Origin: Candidatus Kaiserbacteria bacterium RIFCSPLOWO2_01_FULL_50_24
Lineage (GTDB): Bacteria > Patescibacteriota > Minisyncoccia > Phycocordibacterales > UBA2100
Assembly (NCBI GenBank): GCA_001783335.1
Contig: MFLU01000004.1
Span: 1-40,881, forward strand
Length of the DNA: 40,881 bases
Direction of reading: 5' to 3'
Each line of letters begins with the position of its first letter. Positions within the stretch are counted from its first letter, which is position 1. Below are positions 34,450 through 40,881 of the stretch, piece after piece. A program made the position numbers and the translations under genes. Under the pieces are notes generated by a model, which saw only the letters and a list, made by a program, of their open reading frames with translations, was not told where the DNA came from and did not search any database.

Positions 34450-34720
34450 CGCTCGCTTGGCAGTGCTTCTCTGGAACCATGGTCCGCGCCCCCTCTAGGG
34501 CGCGGCCATTGCCGCTCGGCAAATTTTGTCGCTTCGCGCCAACCATGCCCCCACACCTATTCCACATAGTGATATCGCCACATATAAAAATGGCGATACG
34601 AGAGGCGCTACCAGAAACCATAAATAGATGTTTGGTGAAATAGGTGTGAGCTCGCAAAGCGAGCGGGGGCATGCAAATTTGCCTCCGCGAGCTTCCAGAG
34701 AGGCACTGCCTACGCTCGCT
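34450..34720. repeat. Composite nested inverted-repeat element
   Basis: Outer GGCAGTGCtTCTCTGGAA / TTCCAGAGAGGCACTGCC; inner CATGCCCCCACACCTATT / AATAGGTGTG[agctcgcaaagcgagc]GGGGGCATG; TATCGCCAcatataaaaaTGGCGATA. Confidence 0.7.
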
Positions 34721-34768
34721 GAGTTTGGTGGAATGCAAAATCTTCACTACTCACTACTCTCTACTGAC

Positions 34769-35587
34769 TTACCTTATCTCGTACGTAATATTCACGTTTG
34801 AAACAATCTTGTTCTCACCAATCGGTATTTCGGGCGCAATCGCTTTTGCTTCCATGCTCATAACCGCCATGTCGCCACCATACGCCGACATACGTGGATA
34901 ATAACCGCCGGAGTCCTCTTGGAACCCAACGATGCGTACCAGTTTTACATTAAGATCTTTCGCGAGCACCGTCGCCTTTTCGCGCGCCTCGTCTATTGCA
35001 AGCGCGCGCGCCTCGGCCTTCAGCGTGTCTTCGTCTTCTATCGTAAACGAGAGTCCGGACACATCGGAAGCGCCACGCCCTCCCACACCGGAAAGAAGCT
35101 CGCCCGCGAGTTTCGTGTCTTTCACTTTCACCGATAGTGTTTGCGTTACCTCAAAGCCAACCTGTTCCTGGCTCCCGCGCGGGCATGGGTATGTGATACA
35201 TACGATTTCCTGCCACTCATATTTTGGATACACGTTGTACGAAGTGGTTTTTATATCTTTTTCCTCAACACCAGTGCCCTTCAGATACGTAATGATATTG
35301 TTAACTTTTTCTGCGGCCGTTTCTTGCGCGTCAGACACTACTTCCGCCTCTTCGCGCACCGTGAGAGAAAACTCTGCCATGTCTGGAACCGCAAATACCT
35401 CTCCCTCTCCGGAAACCGTAATCGTATTAGTTGCCGGAACGCCCGCTCCTATATAGCGGAGCTCTTTCAATTCCCCTATTGCCGACACGAGAAGAAACGC
35501 TGCGCCAAGCCAGAGCACTGCCGTCAATCCAGAGTGTACCCAGCCACTCGTTTTAAAATATGCTTCTGCTGATTTGTTTTCGTCCAT
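34769..35587 (-). CDS. SIMPL (DUF541) domain protein
   Basis: 272 aa; ITVSGEGEVFAVPDMAEFSLTVREEAEVVSDAQETAAEKVNNIITYLKGTGVEEKDIKTTSYNVYPKYEW. Confidence 0.9.
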   Translation of the reverse strand: MDENKSAEAYFKTSGWVHSGLTAVLWLGAAFLLVSAIGELKELRYIGAGVPATNTITVSGEGEVFAVPDMAEFSLTVREEAEVVSDAQETAAEKVNNIITYLKGTGVEEKDIKTTSYNVYPKYEWQEIVCITYPCPRGSQEQVGFEVTQTLSVKVKDTKLAGELLSGVGGRGASDVSGLSFTIEDEDTLKAEARALAIDEAREKATVLAKDLNVKLVRIVGFQEDSGGYYPRMSAYGGDMAVMSMEAKAIAPEIPIGENKIVSNVNITYEIR

Positions 35588-35698
35588 AGATAAATAAAAT
35601 AATAGTTATAATAGTACATGCCAGTGTAGCATGTTTTCTTGATACTCTCTACAGAGAGTTGGGCAAAGGACTCCTGTATTTTTCCCTCCAACAAATTC

Positions 35699-36934
35699 TT
35701 AGCCCTGTCTCTTAGGTATAAACTCGACAGCGTTTTCCCTTCTGAAAAACACGAGAATCAGAAGGCCGGCGAGAATAAATAGTGCCATGGCCGCAACGGC
35801 CAAACGATATGAGGTCTCTGAACTACTACCTAGCAGTACGATTGTCCCCCACACAAGCGGTCCGGCAAAGGTCGCAAACCGCTCCGCAAGAGTATAAAAC
35901 GAGAAACCATAAGTCATGTTGTCTTTAGAAAGCAAAACGCTCATATACGCACGGGAAACAGCAAATACAGAACCGATCAAGAGACCGATGGGGATTGAAA
36001 AGAATATGAAAGATCCCGATTCGGGAACTATGGCAAGAATTGGAAGCGCAACTAGCCACGCGACGAGAATGAGTTTAAGTGTCTTTAGAAAACCGATTCG
36101 ATCTGCTATCCATCCCGACAATGCACCACCGATTCCCGACATAACAACAATGCCCATTAACACAAGTGATTTCTGCATATCATCCACTACGAAAACCCGC
36201 TCAAGTACGATGGCAAAGTTGTTGGCGAGAGTCAGTATCGCATCGTTAAAGAGAAAAAACGCAATCAGCATTGGAACTGAAGCGGACACTACGAAGAAAC
36301 TTAACAGTTGCCTAAAAAATACCTGGGTACTTTCTCGTAGGTCTTTTACACTCATGGCTACACGAGGAACCCTCGATTCCTTAAAGAAAAGCATCATGGG
36401 TAGGGAAAATATAGAGAAAGCAACTATCGAAATGCCAACCGGGATAAGCCGAGAGTCTGCGAACTGAAATGTTAAAAGCAAACCAAAAAACTGTCCGAGT
36501 GCATTTGCAAAGTACCCGATTCCCGAGGCTCTGCCGCGTTTTTCCTGAGAAGCCACATCCTCGATCATCGCGTTGTAGAACACGAAAGAGAACTGATAGA
36601 AGTATTGACCAACAAGAAAGAGAAGCGCGGCAAGAACGACATATCCGCTACCAAGAGACGCTACAGTTACAGCGAGTCCGTAACTTATAATCGTCCCAAT
36701 GGTTGCTGTGTTGAGAAAGAATTTCCGTCCGCCATTTCTATCGACATACCCAGCAATAACCGGAGCTGATACGAGCAACAGTACCGTCGTTACTGCAAAA
36801 ATCGCGTTGTACGAAAAATCAGAAAGTCCGCCGTCAATAACAAGCCACTGTGCGAAGTAGAGGAGGAAGTTTATGAAAACAATCGAGTTTGCGAAGTCGT
36901 AGAGTGACCAGAGAAATAGATTCCTCTTGTTCAT
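35699..36934 (-). CDS. MFS transporter (Atg22/UMF-like)
   Basis: 411 aa, about 12 TM; LWSLYDFANSIVFINFLLYFAQWLV. Confidence 0.85.
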   Translation of the reverse strand: MNKRNLFLWSLYDFANSIVFINFLLYFAQWLVIDGGLSDFSYNAIFAVTTVLLLVSAPVIAGYVDRNGGRKFFLNTATIGTIISYGLAVTVASLGSGYVVLAALLFLVGQYFYQFSFVFYNAMIEDVASQEKRGRASGIGYFANALGQFFGLLLTFQFADSRLIPVGISIVAFSIFSLPMMLFFKESRVPRVAMSVKDLRESTQVFFRQLLSFFVVSASVPMLIAFFLFNDAILTLANNFAIVLERVFVVDDMQKSLVLMGIVVMSGIGGALSGWIADRIGFLKTLKLILVAWLVALPILAIVPESGSFIFFSIPIGLLIGSVFAVSRAYMSVLLSKDNMTYGFSFYTLAERFATFAGPLVWGTIVLLGSSSETSYRLAVAAMALFILAGLLILVFFRRENAVEFIPKRQG

Positions 36935-36976
36935 GAGATTAGCGTATCACGCTCCTCAGATTTCCTATGCAGGCCT

Positions 36977-37537
36977 TTACGAAGAGTGCGGCTCGCCGGA
37001 AAAATGTGGCGGCACAAAGCGCTCGTCTGCCTGCCGCGGAGAAAGTGCTAAAAGCCACCGGCCGTCCGCCCCCGGCTCCGAGCACCACATCTTTTTGAAA
37101 TCTTCTAGGGAAACGTGCTTATTTTCCGAGCCACCATCAACCGACGGGTCAACATCGTGGCACACGAATGCAATGTCGGTATATCCTGTAACGATTTCAA
37201 AATGAAAGTGATCAAGTTCGCCGTATCCATGATCTGTCGCCTCCTCGTGATACACATACACTATTGTGGGAATCCCGTCGGCAAGCAATGCACGAAGCAT
37301 CTCCGGAGAGCCGCGCATGGTCTCATATACCCAAAAACCTTCCGCGCGTGCGGCGCAGGACATTGCAGCACAGCTTGTGCCAACGTGTTCGTTGATACCT
37401 GCAGAACGCGCAAACTCGCTCGCGGAAACTTCCTTGCCCCAATATCGCGCGACAAGTGAGAGACACGTGGGCCCACACCAATACCACTCATCTTGCGGAG
37501 CAAACGGCACGTTAAGTTGTATTTTATTTTCGGTCAT
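36977..37537 (-). CDS. C39-like peptidase family protein
   Basis: 186 aa; NVPFAPQDEWYWCGPTCLSLVARYWG...HFEIVTGYTD...CHDVDP. Confidence 0.8.
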   Translation of the reverse strand: MTENKIQLNVPFAPQDEWYWCGPTCLSLVARYWGKEVSASEFARSAGINEHVGTSCAAMSCAARAEGFWVYETMRGSPEMLRALLADGIPTIVYVYHEEATDHGYGELDHFHFEIVTGYTDIAFVCHDVDPSVDGGSENKHVSLEDFKKMWCSEPGADGRWLLALSPRQADERFVPPHFSGEPHSS

Positions 37538-37560
37538 ATACCTAAAATATGGCTCTGTTG

Positions 37561-37633
37561 GGCGGCCGCAGGGAATTGAACCCTGATTGAGAGCTCCACA
37601 AGCTCCAGTGTTAACCGTTACACCACGGTCGCC
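37561..37633 (-). tRNA. tRNA-His (GTG)
   Basis: GGCGACCGTGGTGTAACGGTTAACACTGGAGCTTGTGGAGCTCTCAATCAGGGTTCAATTCCCTGCGGCCGCC: complete cloverleaf, anticodon GTG, extra 5' G(-1) opposite C73, CCA not encoded. Confidence 0.95.
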
Positions 37634-37711
37634 ATATATATATGCGATTTACCGACAAGCGAGCAGAGAGAAATGAAAGCTCGTTTTCATTTCCGAGCGA
37701 GCGCGGGCGGA

Positions 37712-37744
37712 AAAGAAGTTGTCTGCATTGCAGACAACTTCTTT
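37712..37744. repeat. Palindrome AAAGAAGTTGTCTGCA-t-TGCAGACAACTTCTTT
   Basis: 16-bp perfect arms. Confidence 0.85.
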
Positions 37745-37779
37745 ATACCAAAAATCTGCCAAAACAGCGAGTTTATGGG

Positions 37780-38874
37780 CTACAACACAAGTTCCTCCGT
37801 TGCTGTCGGCTCCGCAACATTCTCCACATAAAACGACACGCGACCGATGCGCTCGCCGTTCGGACCGAACACATTCACACGCCACTTTCCTTTGGGAACA
37901 CTCGTTTTCATGGAGTAACCGCGGTAGCCTTCGTCGCGCCCACCGAAAATAGGAAACGTGAACGAACCCTCTTTCTTCCACTCGCCAGCATCGTCGTCAT
38001 AGCGTTCCCACCCATGCGTTATCGTCGTTGAAAATCGTGTTGGCGCAAACACGGCGCTAAACACGTAGACCGGCTCGTTCGGCGCGCGGTGATACGTCTT
38101 TCTAAATGGCCAATGATCCCGATACCACGGCACATCTTCCGCAAGAGTATGGTATCCGGAATCTACTCGTTCAACAAGATGATACACGCCCGCATCACGA
38201 AGGGCGAGCGGAAGCGGTGGAATGGCATTCGTAAAGTAGAGAGCGGAAAAAATAAAGAAAATGACGCCGACGTTCCTCATCGCTCGCACATATTCACGCT
38301 CTACTAAGTCGCAGAGCACATAGCGGAGAATGTATAAAAATACGGCGACGAGAAGCACCGCCGCAACGCCGCCCAGTAAAAATACGTCGCGTCCGATACG
38401 GCCTAAGATGAGCGGGCCGAGCACAATGCAGTATGCAAACAGGGCGGTAAAAAGAATCCCTATCTGAAAGGGAAATTGCCTATAGCGCGCTCTGAAACGC
38501 TCATTGCCGATCAAAAGTGCCGCAAGAAGACCGACAAAGACCCATGTGGCCGCGAGTTTTGCGCTTTCAGAATACAGAATAACAAAACCGCCGAAAAGAC
38601 CGCCGAACGAAAACTGCACGATAGCTGGCACAAATGGCGCCGCACGCATGAGAAGAGGGTGCGGTATGCGCCCAGTTTCAAAAAAGTTCAAGAGCGTGAT
38701 GCCTCCGAGCGCTATAAGGAGGTAGCCGAGAAGTGCGAATGCTATCGCAGAAAGGTCAAGATGCTGGAAGGCGATGTAGTCGGCGATAAAACCGAGGGCG
38801 AGCGAAAACGGCGCCACATAGCGCTCCCACCATTCCAGAAGCTCTTCCGTACTTTTCGGCAAATAGCGCCTCAT
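37780..38874 (-). CDS. Multi-TM protein with C-terminal DUF2914-like domain
   Basis: Start placed at MRRYLPK; C-term YSMKTSVPKGKWRVNVFGPNGERIGRVSFYV. Confidence 0.75.
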   Translation of the reverse strand: MRRYLPKSTEELLEWWERYVAPFSLALGFIADYIAFQHLDLSAIAFALLGYLLIALGGITLLNFFETGRIPHPLLMRAAPFVPAIVQFSFGGLFGGFVILYSESAKLAATWVFVGLLAALLIGNERFRARYRQFPFQIGILFTALFAYCIVLGPLILGRIGRDVFLLGGVAAVLLVAVFLYILRYVLCDLVEREYVRAMRNVGVIFFIFSALYFTNAIPPLPLALRDAGVYHLVERVDSGYHTLAEDVPWYRDHWPFRKTYHRAPNEPVYVFSAVFAPTRFSTTITHGWERYDDDAGEWKKEGSFTFPIFGGRDEGYRGYSMKTSVPKGKWRVNVFGPNGERIGRVSFYVENVAEPTATEELVL

Positions 38875-38904
38875 GCGGACAGTATACCCCCACACCTATT
38901 CCTC

Positions 38905-39321
38905 ATGGAGTCCACGTCATCGCAAAAGATGTCCACGCTGACAGCGCTCCCACAGAGAAAGAATTGGGTCGAACCCTTGCGGAGTTTCGTTTTGTCCTTG
39001 AAAGAAGCGGAAAAAGTGGCGCAAACAAAAAATTACGCCGAATGGCGCAACTTTTTCCGTTCTCTCGGCTCTAACCCTGAAATCAAGGACAAAACGCTTT
39101 CAATAAATTGGGGCGAACTCTGGGATTTTACGGCGAAAACAAAAGCGGATTTTTGCCTGCGGAGCGCGGCGTACTCGCCGCGCGGAGCAGTCAATTTCAA
39201 CGAAGTTACATTTGGTGCCCTTTGTTTGAAAATGTGCGAACCTTTTTTGAGCGAAACTGACTGCCGCGCTTCGCGCGGCAGAGAACCCAACCGCTCGGGT
39301 GCGGCGGAATTCCCCCCTTGA
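38905..39321 (+). pseudogene. Probable C-terminal remnant of a serine site-specific recombinase
   Basis: RKNWVEPLRSFVLSLKEAEKVAQTKNYAEWRNFFRSLGSNPEIKDKTLSINWGELWDF resembles the C-termini of large serine recombinases common in CPR genomes; no catalytic domain upstream. Confidence 0.5.
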
Positions 39322-39339
39322 ACCCCCCCTCCGCCGCGC

Positions 39340-39372
39340 CCTCGCGGGAGGCCAAAATTTTTTCGCCGCCAA
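39340..39372. repeat. Inverted repeat, left copy
   Basis: CCTCGCGGGAGGCCAAAATTTTTTCGCCGCCAA; exact reverse complement at 40849-40881. Confidence 0.95.
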
Positions 39373-40551
39373 CTATTTCTTTTGAAACTGCTGGCTGATA
39401 ACAACTCCGTTCCGCTCCAAGTTTAACATAACTTCTTTTCTCATCTCATCATCTAATGCTTCGGGTGGAAATACGCCAGCAGTTTTTATTTTGGGAATTA
39501 CTTTTGAAAATGAATACGCGGCCGTACCCGCAGGATAAGAAATATATGTCGCACCCGGAAATGTTTTTGTAATTTCTTTCAAATCGGGAAAGGTCGCGCT
39601 CATTTTAATTCTTATATCTTGCTTTTGCTCTTTGCCAATCACTTCAACCGACAATGCAAAAATCGCATTTTCGATAACTCCTTCATCTATCATTCGTTTC
39701 ATTTTTTGTGGCGAAGGAACTTTCGGCGCAATCTTTTTGAAAAACTCGAGCGGTATTATCTTTCCCCCGCTGAATTCCATCGGCTCTTTACTGAACAAAC
39801 CCAAACGCGATAGTGCCTTTGAAAATTCTATGTCAGAACCGGATGATTTGAAATCCACAATTTTGGTTTTGATAAACAATGGCACTGTAGCAACCTCATC
39901 GCCATAAATGCTGAAAGCGTGTCGCTTTCCAAACGGTTCCGGAAATTCGTATTCCTCGGAATCTCCAAATGGTTTAGTAAGTAAAAACATACCATTGCGA
40001 AACACTAATGGCGGAGCAGTTAAGTCATCAAGCGTAGTTTCGGCAGACCAAGCAAAAACAAATTCACTTGCTTTTTGCTCCTCAACACATCGAAAATGAA
40101 TTTCCTCTACTTCGCTTAATTTATCCGCCGCCTCTCTTGCAAGAAGATTGGTTATACCGGGAGCAACCCCCGTGTTGATTAAGGCCGTCAAACCAGCTTC
40201 TCTGAACCTTCCAGTAAATTTTAATTGCTCGGCTGTTTTTAGATCAGCAAGCTCCGAAGCCAAATCTTGATAATGTGCTCCAACGCGCAATGCCACTTCC
40301 AAGATATTTTCGTTAAAGCGAGGCAAACTTGCATTGATAATAAGATCTACGCCGCGTGCCTTATTAACAATTTCGTCTATGTTCAAAGCGTTAAGCTCAA
40401 CAAGTTTTATCTTATCGTTCTCGTTAACAAATTCTTTTGCGCGATTTATGTTGTTTGAGGCACAGATAACTTCAGCAACCTCGTCGTCCTTGTTCAAATA
40501 TTTCGAGATGACCGAACCAACTGCCCCAGCACCGATAAGTAAAATTTTCAT
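39373..40551 (-). CDS. Saccharopine dehydrogenase/homospermidine synthase-like NAD(P)-binding protein
   Basis: 392 aa; MKILLIGAGAVGSVISKYL... Rossmann motif; INTGVAPGITNLLAREAADKL. Confidence 0.88.
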   Translation of the reverse strand: MKILLIGAGAVGSVISKYLNKDDEVAEVICASNNINRAKEFVNENDKIKLVELNALNIDEIVNKARGVDLIINASLPRFNENILEVALRVGAHYQDLASELADLKTAEQLKFTGRFREAGLTALINTGVAPGITNLLAREAADKLSEVEEIHFRCVEEQKASEFVFAWSAETTLDDLTAPPLVFRNGMFLLTKPFGDSEEYEFPEPFGKRHAFSIYGDEVATVPLFIKTKIVDFKSSGSDIEFSKALSRLGLFSKEPMEFSGGKIIPLEFFKKIAPKVPSPQKMKRMIDEGVIENAIFALSVEVIGKEQKQDIRIKMSATFPDLKEITKTFPGATYISYPAGTAAYSFSKVIPKIKTAGVFPPEALDDEMRKEVMLNLERNGVVISQQFQKK

Positions 40552-40561
40552 AGTGAATTGT

Positions 40562-40768
40562 TTATTTCAACAGCTCATCAACGGAAACATCAAGCGCATT
40601 GGCGAGCTTCTCTAAAACTGCCAATGTAACATTCACTTTGCCGCCCTCAATCGCGCTCATATAGCTCCTGTCCATATTAATGGCTCGGCAAATGTCGCCC
40701 TGCGACATACGCTTTTTCAAGCGTATGCGCTTGATGTTTTCTCCAAGTTTTTTGGAAATTTGAGCCAT
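40562..40768 (-). CDS. XRE-family HTH transcriptional regulator
   Basis: 68 aa; LGENIKRIRLKKRMSQGDICRAINMDRSYMSAIEGGKVNVTLAVLEKLANALDVSVDELLK. Confidence 0.93.
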   Translation of the reverse strand: MAQISKKLGENIKRIRLKKRMSQGDICRAINMDRSYMSAIEGGKVNVTLAVLEKLANALDVSVDELLK

Positions 40769-40830
40769 ATTTATATTACCACTTTATCAGCTATTGCGCT
40801 ACTTCTCAATATGGAGGTATAATCCCATAT

Positions 40831-40881
40831 ATGGGATTCGTAATTGGATTGGCGGCGAAAAAATTTTGGCCTCCCGCGAGG
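40831..40881 (+). CDS. Possible ORF start truncated by right edge (MGFVIGLAAKKFWPPAR...)
   Basis: ATG within palindrome CCCATATATGGG, preceded by TATAAT; reads into the inverted repeat. Confidence 0.3.
   Translation, partial: MGFVIGLAAKKFWPPAR
40849..40881. repeat. Inverted repeat, right copy
   Basis: TTGGCGGCGAAAAAATTTTGGCCTCCCGCGAGG; reaches the window end so may extend further. Confidence 0.95.

Noticed and set aside
34367-34747. 126-aa minus-strand ORF
   Set aside because: Lies across the nested inverted-repeat element; frame opening is incidental.
38476-39321. Single 281-aa plus-strand protein
   Set aside because: The first ~143 codons are antisense to the DUF2914-like gene; only the later part resembles a real (recombinase C-terminal) protein.

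Overview
The window looks like a stretch of a Candidate Phyla Radiation (Patescibacteria, Parcubacteria-like) genome; this lineage call is inferred from gene content and style. Most genes are on the minus strand. Recognisable housekeeping genes: ftsK, recA, efp, rpsR, ssb, rpsF, purA, tatD, an HD hydrolase, metG, glyS, recO, ileS, argS, rplK, nusG, secE and a tRNA-His. There are also surface/envelope proteins (a repeat protein running off the left edge that the ORF track misses, a 1142-aa peptidoglycan-binding-domain protein, a 653-aa DUF11-like protein), an AI-2E transporter, an MFS transporter, SIMPL and DUF2914 proteins, a RelE/RelB-like toxin-antitoxin pair, and at the right end a recombinase remnant next to a cassette bounded by 33-bp inverted repeats. 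Most notable: (1) IleS carries an in-frame histidine-phosphatase (RHG) domain of about 200 aa; (2) a recurring leader module (three-way-junction foldback plus AGATTT...AAATCT hairpin) sits directly upstream of the start codons of ssb, nusG and orf10441, and its hairpin part upstream of rplK; (3) dispersed 7-bp-period degenerate repeat arrays occur between genes and in frame inside ileS and glyS; (4) a homologous 60-bp in-frame insert is shared by recA and metG; (5) several families of foldback/palindromic elements (CCCCCACACCTATT, ACCCAGCACC, GACGAAGGAGAGTCC and others) fill the intergenic spaces. All homology calls are by eye from the translations; no searches were run.
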